DNA from: Bacteroidales bacterium
GTDB lineage: Bacteria; Bacteroidota; Bacteroidia; Bacteroidales; DTU049
DNA: 7,713 nt
Assembly: GCA_018432645.1 (NCBI GenBank)
Contig: JAHDSP010000144.1
Span: forward strand, 1-7,713
Direction of reading: 5' to 3'
In this document: positions 1-7,572 of the stretch, piece after piece
Position numbering within the stretch: the stretch's first letter is position 1
How the letters are laid out: the number at the start of each line of letters is the position of its first letter
The notes under the pieces: generated by a model
What the model was told of the DNA's origin: nothing
Seen by the model: only the letters and a program-made list of their open reading frames with translations
The model's database searches: none
Program-made: the position numbers and the translations under genes

Positions 1-1
1 C

Positions 2-274
2 TTAATAGCTGTCAGTCGCAAACAGTTTAAAAAAGCTGTAACTAGAAATAGAATTCGCCGAGTAGTGCGAGCTGTCATTTTTGATATAATGGATGATGTG
101 AATGCAGAACTACAAGAAAAACATCAAAATTTGTATATCGCCTTAGTTTACATTGGAGATGAAAATCCTAAATATTTAATCATAAAAGAAAAAATAATTG
201 TATTTTTACACCGTTTATTAAATTATGAAGAAAATAAAGAAAATACTGATAGCACCATTCATACTATTAATTAA
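2..274 (+). CDS. rnpA: Ribonuclease P protein component, 3' part (5' end outside window)
   Basis: RnpA is the small basic protein that binds the catalytic RNA of RNase P and helps it remove 5' leaders from pre-tRNAs. The frame is open from base 2 and gives 90 residues ending at TAA 272-274. It begins [20 protein letters not shown], which carries the RnpA signature: basic residues leading into the RNR motif (window residues 15-17) and then more arginines, the RNA-binding helix. The downstream segment ([19 protein letters not shown]) is less conserved. Roughly the first 35-45 residues of a normal RnpA are missing, cut by the window edge. The internal GTG at 65 is not the start, because the conserved motif lies upstream of it. 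The last 50 nt also encode the start of yidD in another frame. The rnpA-yidD adjacency is widely conserved in bacteria and supports the call. Confidence 0.88.
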   Translation, partial: LIAVSRKQFKKAVTRNRIRRVVRAVIFDIMDDVNAELQEKHQNLYIALVYIGDENPKYLIIKEKIIVFLHRLLNYEENKENTDSTIHTIN

Positions 275-524
275 GCTATATCAAGTAGCTATATCGCCAT
301 TATTTCCGAAATCTTGTAGGTTCTATCCTACCTGCTCTGCATATGCTGTAGAGGCATTGAGAAAACATGGACTAATTAAAGGTTTTTTATTAGCAATATA
401 TAGAATCATTAGATGTAATCCATGGGGAGGCTATGGATATGATCCAGTACCAGATAAATTTGTTTTTGTTAAATTTAAATCATCAAATTATTTTGAAAAT
501 ATAAATACTCATGAAAAAAATTAA
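225..524 (+). CDS. yidD: YidD membrane-protein insertion efficiency factor
   Basis: This 99-residue protein belongs to the YidD family, small inner-membrane-associated proteins that assist YidC/Sec-dependent insertion of membrane proteins. An N-terminal amphipathic or hydrophobic stretch (about residues 6-24) is followed by the family core: [19 protein letters not shown] from residue 31, with Cys31 and Cys37, then [14 protein letters not shown] from residue 63, with Cys64. The pattern and spacing match the family. The C-terminal tail after residue 78 is unconserved, and its last codons overlap the next gene. The ATG at 225 lies inside rnpA, giving a 50-nt overlap. This start is kept because family members need the hydrophobic N-terminus that precedes the cysteine motif, and no later Met would keep it. 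No Shine-Dalgarno site is visible, so expression may depend on coupling to rnpA translation (inference). Confidence 0.93.
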   Translation: MKKIKKILIAPFILLIKLYQVAISPLFPKSCRFYPTCSAYAVEALRKHGLIKGFLLAIYRIIRCNPWGGYGYDPVPDKFVFVKFKSSNYFENINTHEKN

Positions 525-2166
525 AAATATCTTAAAAGTCATCATCTTTGTCATTATTGGAATTTTTTCATTTCAATTTGTAGTTGGAGACATTAGCTTC
601 GAATTAGTCAAAAATTTGGATATTTTCACTTCGGTGATGCAAGGACTCAATAAAAACTATGTAGATGAGATACAACCAGGGAGCTTAACTAAAACTGCTA
701 TTGATGAAATGCTCAAAAGTCTAGATCCATATACTGAGTTTATCCCCGAAAGCGATATGGAAGATTACAAGCTAATGGCAACAGGTCAATATGGTGGTAT
801 AGGTGCATTAATACAAAAATTAGATAGCTTTGTAGTAGTATCTCAACCATATGAAGGGTTCCCTGCTTATAATGCTGGATTAAGGGCAGGAGATATAATT
901 TTAGAAATTAATGGTGTCAGCGTAAAGGGTAAATCCACTCAAGAAGTGAGTGAAATGCTAAAGGGAACTCCTGATACTGATGTAGAAATTAGTTTTAAAA
1001 ATATTTTTGATGAAAATATTAAAAAAGTAAAATTGAGCAGAAAAGAAATCAAACTGCCTGAAGTACCATATTACGGAATAGTTGCTCCACATATAGGCTA
1101 TATTTCTTTATCTTCATTCACTATGAATTGTAGCAATACTGTAAAAGATGCTCTATTAAAGTTAAAAGAAAGTGATCCTAATTTGCAAGGATTAATCCTA
1201 GATTTACGAAATAATGGTGGAGGTTTACTAAATGAAGCTGTTAATATTATAAATATTTTTGTACCTAAAAATACTGAAGTTGTTAGCACAAAAGGTAGGT
1301 TACCAGAGACTAATAGAGTTTATAAAACTATGCAAGCACCTGTAGACCTCGAAATACCACTTTGTGTTTTGATAAATGAAAATAGTGCTTCTGCTAGCGA
1401 AATAGTAGCTGGTGCTTTGCAGGATTTAGATAGAGCTGTGATAATAGGTGAACAATCATATGGTAAAGGTCTCGTACAAAATATTGTAAATTTACCATAT
1501 AATTCAAAATTAAAAGTTACTATTGCTAAATACTACATACCATCAGGTAGATGTATACAAAAAATTGATTATAGTGATAAAACTAATGGTGTGGGTAGAC
1601 AAATATCTGTAGATGAACAAAAAATATTTTTTACAAAAAACAAACGTCCTGTAAAGGATGCTGGCGGTATCTTGCCGGATATCGATGTGAAAATAGACAG
1701 TATTTCAGCTTTCACTGCTGCTCTTTATGTAGGTCAACATATTTTTAAATTTGCCACATTATACTCCATTAAGCACCCCACTATCTCACAACCAGATCAA
1801 TTCAAATTATCAGATGCAGACTATAACGAATTTATAGCTTATATGAAAGATAAAGAAATCAAATATTCTTCGCCGCTAAAAATGGAACTCGATAAACTGA
1901 CAAAATTAGCTGAATACGAAAAGAAATTAGATCTTATAAAAGATGATATAGAAATTTTAAAGAAAAAAATAACTTTAGATAATCAAGAAGAACTCATACA
2001 TTACAAAGATGAGATAACTAATATACTAGCTCCAGAGATTATTTCTAGATATTATTATCAGAAAGGCCGCATTCAATATGAGCTACAAAATGATAATTTT
2101 ACTCATAAAGCAATAGAAATTTTATCTAATCCATCACAATACAATAATATTTTGAGTGTAAAATAA
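511..2166 (+). CDS. ctpA: S41 family C-terminal processing peptidase (CtpA/Tsp-like)
   Basis: This 551-residue serine protease of family S41 probably cleaves unfolded or tagged envelope proteins near their C-termini. Residues 1-26 (MKKIKNILK, then a hydrophobic run) form a signal peptide or membrane anchor, placing the enzyme in the periplasm. A PDZ domain spans about 93-170 and includes [18 protein letters not shown]. The protease core follows, with [13 protein letters not shown] (228-240) and NSASASE. By alignment with E. coli Tsp spacing, Ser294 is the nucleophile and Lys319 (in SYGKG) the general base, exactly 25 residues apart; Asp305 also matches the Tsp position. All catalytic residues are present. 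Residues from about 400 to 551 form a lysine-rich helical C-terminal region typical of long Bacteroidota members. The gene overlaps yidD by 14 nt. The symbol is generic; the substrate is unknown. Confidence 0.92.
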   Translation: MKKIKNILKVIIFVIIGIFSFQFVVGDISFELVKNLDIFTSVMQGLNKNYVDEIQPGSLTKTAIDEMLKSLDPYTEFIPESDMEDYKLMATGQYGGIGALIQKLDSFVVVSQPYEGFPAYNAGLRAGDIILEINGVSVKGKSTQEVSEMLKGTPDTDVEISFKNIFDENIKKVKLSRKEIKLPEVPYYGIVAPHIGYISLSSFTMNCSNTVKDALLKLKESDPNLQGLILDLRNNGGGLLNEAVNIINIFVPKNTEVVSTKGRLPETNRVYKTMQAPVDLEIPLCVLINENSASASEIVAGALQDLDRAVIIGEQSYGKGLVQNIVNLPYNSKLKVTIAKYYIPSGRCIQKIDYSDKTNGVGRQISVDEQKIFFTKNKRPVKDAGGILPDIDVKIDSISAFTAALYVGQHIFKFATLYSIKHPTISQPDQFKLSDADYNEFIAYMKDKEIKYSSPLKMELDKLTKLAEYEKKLDLIKDDIEILKKKITLDNQEELIHYKDEITNILAPEIISRYYYQKGRIQYELQNDNFTHKAIEILSNPSQYNNILSVK

Positions 2167-2188
2167 TTTGGACACTAGTAATGAACTT

Positions 2189-3700
2189 ATGAAAAATGTT
2201 TCTAAAAATATTTTTCCATATATTTACACAATATTAATAAGTTTATTAATAATAGGAATATTTTACTCTTTATTTTTAATATCTGCTTCGGAAATCACTT
2301 TAGCACTTGTTTGGTTAATAGAAGGGAAATATAAGGAGAAATTTAAAAAATTAAAAAAACAACCATATGCAATGCTTTGGATAGCAATGTATCTATTGCT
2401 AGTAATAGGCATGGTGTACACATCTAATATTAAATCTGGATTAAACGATCTACGAGTAAAATTACCGATGTTACTTTTACCATTGGTTTTTGCTACTACT
2501 TACCCCACTGAATTTATTAAAAAATATTTTAATAAATTTTATTTGTTTTTAGCATTTATTTTTGTTCTAATACCTATAATTACTTTATCATTTGGATGGA
2601 TAGACAATATCAAAGAAATACCATGGTATAGAAATCATATAAGAGCTTCACTACTTATTACCATTGCTATATCAATAATATTATTTGCTAATGATACTGT
2701 AAAAATCAAATATCATCAAATCATCCATCCCTTACTAATAGTTCTTTTCATTACATTTCAAATTTTAAATGCTTCACTAGCTCCATTTATTTTATCTTTA
2801 TTAATAATTTTTATCTGCATAATCAGTAGCATATCTAAGAGAAATAAATACATAGCTATAGTAGCTATAGCTATCTTTATTATTTCACCTCCTCTAATAT
2901 TTTATCTATCATATCAAAGTTATTTTGGTATTCCCAAAAATATAACAAATTTAGAAAATATAGAAATAGAAAATAGAAATGCATATAATCCATACATTAT
3001 AGATAAAAGTTTAGTAAAAAAATGGAATGAAATATCCACAAAACAAATCGATGAAATTAATACCATTTCTGATAGCAACTATTACACATTAGTCCGTTTT
3101 TTAGCTTCTAAAAATTATCCTTTAGATTCTACGGGATTAAAAATGCTTAATGATAAAGAGATTAAAGCTATAGAAAATAAGATAACAAATTACAGACTAA
3201 TGAGTTCAGCACCATTAGAGCGTAGATTGTATAATTTATATTATGAAATATATAGAGTTAAAAAGGATAAACAAATAGGTTTTTATGGTTCTTTAAGCCA
3301 AAGATTAGTTTATTTGAAAGCAGGTATATCACTGATAAATGAGAAGCCTCTTTTGGGATGGGGGACAGGTGATGTGAGTACAGCATTCAAAAATTATTAT
3401 CAAAAACATTACCCTCATGTATCAGAAAAATTATACAGAAAAACTCATAATCAATTTGTAACAATAGGAGTAGCTCTAGGAATAGTAGGGATGTTTTTGC
3501 TACTAATTTTATGGTTTTATCCCATTTTTAACCAAAAAAGCAGAACAAATTTAACGAGTTTGTGGATATGTATATGGATAATTTTCTCGACAATGATGCT
3601 ACTAGAAGATATGCTCGAGGGACAACAAGCTACTACAATGACTGTATTTTTCTTAACGTTCTATTCAATGTTTTTGCAGCCACAACTAAAAGAAAACTAA
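2189..3700 (+). CDS. O-antigen ligase / Wzy_C-like polytopic membrane protein
   Basis: This 503-residue integral membrane protein resembles the O-antigen ligase/polymerase (WaaL/Wzy) superfamily, which transfers lipid-linked glycans in the periplasm. By eye there are about 11 hydrophobic segments: nine between residues 5 and 242, then a large hydrophilic loop (about 243-418), then three more to residue 496 (segment borders are approximate). The loop ends with the hallmark Wzy_C pattern: Arg372 before an amphipathic helix, then NEKPLLGWGTGD, and THNQF with His420 followed by LGIVG at the next membrane segment. Arg and His at these places are functionally important in WaaL. A TTG at 2168 would add seven residues; ATG 2189 is preferred, but neither has a clear ribosome-binding site. 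The gene follows the peptidase almost without a gap. No glycosyltransferases are nearby, so ligase, polymerase or protein O-glycosylation cannot be distinguished. Confidence 0.78.
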   Translation: MKNVSKNIFPYIYTILISLLIIGIFYSLFLISASEITLALVWLIEGKYKEKFKKLKKQPYAMLWIAMYLLLVIGMVYTSNIKSGLNDLRVKLPMLLLPLVFATTYPTEFIKKYFNKFYLFLAFIFVLIPIITLSFGWIDNIKEIPWYRNHIRASLLITIAISIILFANDTVKIKYHQIIHPLLIVLFITFQILNASLAPFILSLLIIFICIISSISKRNKYIAIVAIAIFIISPPLIFYLSYQSYFGIPKNITNLENIEIENRNAYNPYIIDKSLVKKWNEISTKQIDEINTISDSNYYTLVRFLASKNYPLDSTGLKMLNDKEIKAIENKITNYRLMSSAPLERRLYNLYYEIYRVKKDKQIGFYGSLSQRLVYLKAGISLINEKPLLGWGTGDVSTAFKNYYQKHYPHVSEKLYRKTHNQFVTIGVALGIVGMFLLLILWFYPIFNQKSRTNLTSLWICIWIIFSTMMLLEDMLEGQQATTMTVFFLTFYSMFLQPQLKEN

Positions 3701-3743
3701 ACACGGATGATACTTTTGCGTATTATAGAAAATAATATAAAAT

Positions 3744-3780
3744 GATATTGTATTAAAATATCGAATTCAAAAAAAAATTC
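3744..3780. terminator. Possible weak bidirectional terminator: two AT-rich hairpins
   Basis: The 83-nt gap between two convergent genes holds two perfect but short inverted repeats. GATATT (3744-3749) pairs with AATATC (3757-3762) around a 7-nt loop, and GAATT (3763-3767) pairs with AATTC (3776-3780) around an A-rich loop. Read on the minus strand, downstream of the aminotransferase stop, the pair is followed by a T-rich stretch (ATTTTATATTATTTTC). Read on the plus strand, no proper T-tract follows. The stems hold almost no G-C pairs, so they would be weak. The location favours a terminator, but in sequence this AT-rich such stems can arise by chance. Confidence 0.3.
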
Positions 3781-3783
3781 AGA

Positions 3784-5040
3784 TTATTGTAATTGACTAA
3801 TTGCTTTTTTAATCCTTTCGGCGGCTTTTTCTAATTGTAACATAGAAGTAGCATAGCTCAGTCTAACGCATCCTGAATAGCCAAAACTAGAGCCAGACGT
3901 CAAAGCCACATTAGCATTATTTAATAGATACATACATAGGTCATCATCATTATTAATAACAGAATCTTCAAATTTTTTACCAATTAAATCAGAAATTTCT
4001 GGGAAAATATAAAAAGCTCCTTCAGGATTATTAGGCTTAATGCCAGGTATCTCAGATAAAGCTTTTAACATAAAATTTCTACGTTTACGGAAAGATTCTT
4101 TCATTTCAATAAGTTCATGGCAATCTTCTGGATCTACAGACAGAGCTTTGAGAGCTGCCATCTGAGCTATATCATTGATACCACCAGTCATCTGTCCTTG
4201 AATTTTTTCAATAGTTTTAGCAATAGTTTTAGAAGATACACTATAGCCTACGCGCCATCCCGTCATAGCAAAACCTTTTGATAATCCATTTACTATTATA
4301 ACTCGATCTCTTATTTCTTCGAATTCTGCAATGCTATGATGTTCATTAGTAAAATTTATTAATTCATAAATTTCATCTGAGATTATCAGAATTTCAGGAT
4401 GTTTGGCAAAAACACTTGCCCATTCTTTTAATTCCTCATAAGAATACACTTTGCCAGATGGATTATTAGGGGAGCTAAAAATAAAAGCTTTAGTTTTAGG
4501 AGTAATGTGACGTTCTATATCTTCCGCAGTGATTTTAAAATCTTTATTAAAATCACTTTTAATATATACAGGGTTACCATCAGCTATCTGTACTAGAGGA
4601 GGGTAAGATACCCAATAAGGAATAGGTATCAATACCTCGTCACCTTTATTTAAAATTGTTAAAAAAATATTAGCAATTGCATGCTTAGCACCATTAGAAA
4701 CAACAATTTGAGAAGGATCATAGTCTAAATGATTATCTCTTCGCAGCTTATAAGCAATCATTTGACGTAATTCAGGATACCCTGGCACTGGGGGATAAAA
4801 AGAATAATTATCATCTATAGCTTGTTTAGCAGCTTCTTTAATAAAATTTGGTACAAAAAAATCTGGTTCTCCGATACTTAAATTAATAACATCTATCCCT
4901 TTACTTTTTAATTCTCGAGTTTTCTGACTCATTGCTAAGGTAGCTGACTCATTTAACTCGGCTGCTCTTTGTGATATAAAATAATCATTTGTGGTTCCCA
5001 TTTTTTTTTCAAAATTAGTAAAAGATTTTATCTCCATCAT
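3784..5040 (-). CDS. aspC: Pyridoxal-phosphate aminotransferase, class I (aspartate aminotransferase, subgroup Ib type)
   Basis: This 418-residue fold-type I PLP enzyme most likely interconverts aspartate/2-oxoglutarate and oxaloacetate/glutamate in the cytoplasm. Visible landmarks, in order: SATLAMSQKTREL (from 32), INLSIGEPDF (52-61), YPPVPGYPELRQ (82-93), SNGAKHA (115-121), PNNPSG (191-196) with the cofactor-contacting Asn, SDEIYE (221-226) with Asp222 for the pyridine nitrogen and Tyr225, GLSKGFAMTGWRVGY (252-266) with Lys255 as the Schiff-base lysine and Arg263 for the phosphate, PEGAFYIFP (339-347), and Arg393 in CVRLSYA for the substrate carboxylate. The set is complete, so it should be active. 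The start is uncertain: Met1, Met2 and Met14 (codon at 5001) are all possible. Met14 still leaves a normal N-terminus and directly follows a run of nine A on the coding strand. Related aminotransferases (aromatic, MalY-like) cannot be fully excluded. The symbol is a family-level guess. Confidence 0.87.
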   Translation of the reverse strand: MMEIKSFTNFEKKMGTTNDYFISQRAAELNESATLAMSQKTRELKSKGIDVINLSIGEPDFFVPNFIKEAAKQAIDDNYSFYPPVPGYPELRQMIAYKLRRDNHLDYDPSQIVVSNGAKHAIANIFLTILNKGDEVLIPIPYWVSYPPLVQIADGNPVYIKSDFNKDFKITAEDIERHITPKTKAFIFSSPNNPSGKVYSYEELKEWASVFAKHPEILIISDEIYELINFTNEHHSIAEFEEIRDRVIIVNGLSKGFAMTGWRVGYSVSSKTIAKTIEKIQGQMTGGINDIAQMAALKALSVDPEDCHELIEMKESFRKRRNFMLKALSEIPGIKPNNPEGAFYIFPEISDLIGKKFEDSVINNDDDLCMYLLNNANVALTSGSSFGYSGCVRLSYATSMLQLEKAAERIKKAISQLQ

Positions 5041-5279
5041 ATTTGGAGAAAATTGATTAATTACATCATATTAATTGTTTAATAATCATTTTCATATTTC
5101 TATCAAACGAAAAAAAGATTTCATAATAAAATATACAAATAAATCAACAAAATAATTAAGAAATATCAAGATAATAAGTAATACGAATTTCAATAAAATT
5201 TTTGAGTAATCTAAAAAGAAGGTTCTATAATGTTTATTGTGGGTAAATTATTTAGGTTAATATTTATATTGTCTAATTG

Positions 5280-5318
5280 TTGTTATTAATCCACAAATGA
5301 ACACAAATGGGCACAAAT
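5280..5318 (+). repeat. Direct repeat copy 1 (left arm of the inverted repeat)
   Basis: This copy starts with TTGTTATT (5280-5287) and continues into a 26-nt core (5293-5318). The core is identical to the core of copy 2 at 25 of 26 positions (A at 5300 against C at 5403). The core includes the shared block ACACAAATGGGCACAAAT. It overlaps the left arm of the inverted repeat. Confidence 0.75.
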
Positions 5319-5358
5319 ATATCTAAATCATCAGTGTTAATTTGTGTAAATCTGTGGA
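5290..5358. repeat. Imperfect inverted repeat built from ~10-nt CACAAAT units
   Basis: The left arm 5290-5308 (TCCACAAATGAACACAAAT) matches the reverse complement of the right arm 5340-5358 (ATTTGTGTAAATCTGTGGA) at 16 of 19 positions, with a 31-nt spacer, so either strand could fold into a long hairpin. Each arm has a period of about 10 nt. On the left, CACAAATG recurs at 5292 and 5302, with CACAAATA at 5312. The right arm, read on the minus strand, gives CACAGATTTA then CACAAATTAA then CACTGAT. From memory, dispersed intergenic repeats of the CACAGATTAACACAGAT type occur in many environmental bacteria; I could not check membership. Confidence 0.72.
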
Positions 5359-5379
5359 TGATATTATAGAAATTGAGGG

Positions 5380-5421
5380 TTGTTATTTATTGTCAACAAA
5401 TGCACACAAATGGGCACAAAT
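5380..5421 (+). repeat. Direct repeat copy 2 (solo left arm)
   Basis: TTGTTATT at 5380-5387 lies exactly 100 nt after its partner in copy 1, and the 26-nt core at 5396-5421 lies 103 nt after its partner, so copy 2 has about 3 extra nt in the middle. No matching right arm follows it within the intergenic region. It therefore looks like a half element next to a complete one. Confidence 0.75.
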
Positions 5422-5574
5422 TATAAATTAGTTTTGAGGAATTTAGAAGTTTAGGAATAATGAGCGCTGAGTGATGAGTAATAGATTAAAGTTTTTATAT
5501 GCTAATTATTAATTATTGAAAAACTAATCTTTACCCACTCAAAACCATATAGAATAAAAAAGAACTTACCATAT

Positions 5575-7488
5575 TTATTTGTTCCAAGATAATTTCATGT
5601 CTGGCAATCTAATAATTTTATTAGTTTCGATTAACCAAGAAATAACTCTAATAACTTTTATTTCATCCATAATAGAGAAATGTTCTAATAATTCATTTTC
5701 GCTCATTGATTTCTCAAGTAATAAAGGTTTAATAATATTAATAATGTTATCCATTTCTAATTTAGATAAATCTACATTATTCCTTGAAACACAGACATCG
5801 CACCTACCACAACGTATTATAGATTCTTCACCGAAATATTCTAAAAGCAATTGACTACGACATTTGGTTTGATTAGTAATATAAGATATTAGAGCATCAG
5901 CATTAGATAAAATTAATTTTTTTCTATCTTCATATACAATATCAGGGATATTGATATTTTCTGCGTCCACGCATGGCATTAAAAAAGTGATAGTACTTTC
6001 TCCTTTATTAGGAATATAATCGATGATGCCCAGCTCTTTTAAAGAGTTAAGTGCATTACAAACTTGCTCAATAGACAAATTAGTTTTTTGAGCAATGTTT
6101 TCCTCTGAAACATTACTATATTCTGTAAAAAGGCCAGAATAGGTACGAGTGAGAATTTTAATAAAATCATTCCATTCAGGATGCTCTAATTGAAATTTGT
6201 AAATTTCTTTTTTATCTTCTATAAAAAACAACCTAGATTTAGATTTGATACCTTCACTCGAAGCTATATAACCAGCTTTTTCTAGTATTATCATACTATT
6301 ATAAAAATCATTTGCTGATATATCAGCATTTTTTAAAATATCATTAATGGAAAAAGGGAAAATTTCATTTTCACCATCTCCAATTTTAAGATGATAATAT
6401 TCAGAAATAATCTTGTATGTTTGTTTAATAATTTGAATATCAGGGAAACTAAGAAGAATATTTTTTTTAAAATCATCTATATCAGAATTATGAAAAAATA
6501 AAAACGCATAAGAAAGCTTAAGATCTCTACCCGCTCTACCAGCTTCTTGGAAATAAGACTCTATGCTATCTGGTAAATCTAAATGAACAACTAGCCGGAC
6601 ATCAGGCTTATCTATACCCATACCAAACGCATTTGTAGCCACCATAATTTTAAATTGATTATTTATCCAAGCTTTTTGCCTAGCTTCTCTCTCATCTGCT
6701 GACAACCCTGCATGATAATAGATAGCAGAAAATCCCAAAGCATGTAGATGCTTTGCAATAGTAACAGTTTTTTTTCTATTTCTCACATAAATAATAGAAC
6801 TACCTGGAAATTGTTTCAGAAGTCTTATTAATTTACCCATCTTGTCTTCAGTCTCAATAACATTATATATCAAATTTTCTCTATAAAAGGATTGTTTAAA
6901 AATCTGAACATTTCGTAATTTTAATTTATCAACAATATCATTCACAACTATAGGAGTAGCAGTAGCAGTAAGAGCTAAAATAGGAACATTAGGGAATATG
7001 TCTCTAATACTCGAAATAAGTAAATACGGAGGTCTAAAGTCATACCCCCACTGAGAGATGCAATGTGCTTCATCTACAGCGATGAAACTCACATTCATTT
7101 TTGATAATTTTTCTTTAAAAGACAAAGTTTGCAAACGTTCGGGAGATACATAAAGCAACTTAATATCATTGCTATAAATACATCTATGCAAAATCACATC
7201 AATTTCTCTTTGTGAGAGACCACTATGAAGAGCTGCAGCTGGAATATTTTTTTTCAATAAATTCTCAACTTGATCTACCATGAGAGCTATCAAAGGAGAA
7301 ATAACAATAGTAATACCATCTAAAGCTAAAGCAGGTACCTGAAAAGTAATACTTTTGCCACCACCAGTAGGCAGGAGAGCTAAAGTATCGTTACCATCTA
7401 AAACAGAATTGATAATTTCCTCTTGCAAAGGTCTAAATTGTGAGTAACCCCAATTATTTTGTAAAATGTCATAAATGTTTTGTTTCAT
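5575..7488 (-). CDS. recQ: ATP-dependent DNA helicase RecQ (Bacteroidota-type, no HRDC)
   Basis: This 637-residue superfamily 2 helicase unwinds DNA 3'-5' and acts in recombination and replication-fork repair. Helicase landmarks: motif 0 FRPLQ (18-22), Walker A TGGGKS (41-46, Lys45), SPLIALM (64-70), DEAH (139-142), the RecQ aromatic loop CISQWGYDFRP (143-153), TATAT (174-178), MVATNAFGMGIDKPDVR (282-298) and motif VI QEAGRAGRD (314-322). A winged-helix-like segment follows (about 375-505), then the zinc cysteines Cys543, Cys560, Cys563 and Cys566 in CRSQLLLEYFGE and RCGRCDVC, then a 70-residue tail. No HRDC domain is present. ATG 7488 is chosen: a TTG at 7572 would add a 28-residue low-complexity leader encoded by the polypyrimidine tract, and family members start next to this Met. 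All ATPase residues are intact. A Bacteroidota-type promoter candidate lies just upstream. Confidence 0.94.
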   Translation of the reverse strand: MKQNIYDILQNNWGYSQFRPLQEEIINSVLDGNDTLALLPTGGGKSITFQVPALALDGITIVISPLIALMVDQVENLLKKNIPAAALHSGLSQREIDVILHRCIYSNDIKLLYVSPERLQTLSFKEKLSKMNVSFIAVDEAHCISQWGYDFRPPYLLISSIRDIFPNVPILALTATATPIVVNDIVDKLKLRNVQIFKQSFYRENLIYNVIETEDKMGKLIRLLKQFPGSSIIYVRNRKKTVTIAKHLHALGFSAIYYHAGLSADEREARQKAWINNQFKIMVATNAFGMGIDKPDVRLVVHLDLPDSIESYFQEAGRAGRDLKLSYAFLFFHNSDIDDFKKNILLSFPDIQIIKQTYKIISEYYHLKIGDGENEIFPFSINDILKNADISANDFYNSMIILEKAGYIASSEGIKSKSRLFFIEDKKEIYKFQLEHPEWNDFIKILTRTYSGLFTEYSNVSEENIAQKTNLSIEQVCNALNSLKELGIIDYIPNKGESTITFLMPCVDAENINIPDIVYEDRKKLILSNADALISYITNQTKCRSQLLLEYFGEESIIRCGRCDVCVSRNNVDLSKLEMDNIINIIKPLLLEKSMSENELLEHFSIMDEIKVIRVISWLIETNKIIRLPDMKLSWNK

Positions 7489-7505
7489 GAAAACAAATAT
7501 TTTAT

Positions 7506-7537
7506 CAAAAATAATATAAAAAGTGGAAAAAAAGAAA
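7506..7537 (-). promoter_or_regulatory. Candidate Bacteroidota-type promoter of recQ
   Basis: On the minus strand TATTTTTG (7513-7506) is a full match to the Bacteroidota -7 consensus TAnnTTTG. A partial -33 element, TTTC (7537-7534, 3 of 4 to TTTG), lies 20 nt upstream, in the usual range. Transcription would start near 7500, leaving a leader of only about 10-15 nt before the recQ ATG. The region is so T-rich that chance matches are likely. Confidence 0.33.
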
Positions 7538-7565
7538 AATGAGGAAAGAGGAGGGGAAGGAAAAA
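7521..7565. other. Polypurine/polypyrimidine tract upstream of recQ
   Basis: On the plus strand, 7521-7565 is purine apart from single T residues at 7524 and 7540. It consists of A runs and GAGGAAAGAGGAGGGGAAGG. On the recQ strand this is a C/T tract covering the region between the upstream gene's stop and the candidate promoter. Such tracts can form triplex or other non-B DNA; no function is evident here. It accounts for the spurious N-terminal extension of the recQ frame, which reads as Phe/Pro/Ser-rich sequence. Confidence 0.6.
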
Positions 7566-7572
7566 CAAACAA

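Larger units (their letters stand above)
5041..5574. other. 534-nt gene-free region between recQ and the aminotransferase
   Basis: No frame on either strand encodes a credible protein here. The part next to the aminotransferase (5041-5270) is very AT-rich and should hold that gene's promoter, but I find no good TTTG/TAnnTTTG pair on the minus strand. The middle (about 5280-5421) carries the repeat cassette listed separately. The part next to the recQ stop (5422-5574) holds a short degenerate TGAG-rich stretch at 5460-5482 and otherwise AT-rich sequence with no convincing terminator hairpin. No tRNA or riboswitch-like fold was recognised. Confidence 0.7.

Noticed and set aside
65..274. A stand-alone 69-residue gene starting at GTG 65
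   Set aside because: The frame continues upstream to the window edge through the RnpA RNR motif, so this is the tail of rnpA.
1098..1289. A 63-residue minus-strand reading frame
   Set aside because: It lies antisense inside the S41 protease core, whose motifs are intact; it is a shadow frame.
2852..2874. Short repeat of TAGCTATAG units
   Set aside because: It encodes alternating Ile/Ala/Val in a membrane helix of the ligase-like protein, which explains the repetitiveness.
5041..5220. Promoter for the aminotransferase on the minus strand
   Set aside because: The best candidate, TTTCGTTTG (5112-5104) with TTTG at 5139-5136, has a mismatch in the -7 element and a 24-nt gap, too far from consensus to call in such AT-rich DNA.
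5280..5421. Two spaced near-identical repeats as a possible mini-CRISPR
   Set aside because: There are only two copies, they are internally periodic, the spacer itself contains the inverted arm, and no cas genes are in the window.
5460..5482. TGAG-rich degenerate tandem repeat
   Set aside because: Units such as TGAGCGCTGAGTGATGAG are too short and irregular to call a repeat array; noted only as part of the gene-free region.
5504..5574. Rho-independent terminator after recQ
   Set aside because: Only AT-only near-palindromes such as AATTATTAATT are present, with no G-C stem and no clear T-tract.
5579..5854. A 91-residue plus-strand reading frame
   Set aside because: It lies antisense to the recQ zinc-binding and tail region, with Ser/Ile/Leu-rich shadow composition and no recognisable features.
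7489..7572. A 28-residue N-terminal extension of RecQ from a TTG at 7572
   Set aside because: It is a translation of the polypyrimidine tract and AT-rich leader (Phe/Pro/Ser-rich), has no counterpart in RecQ, and the conserved protein begins at ATG 7488.
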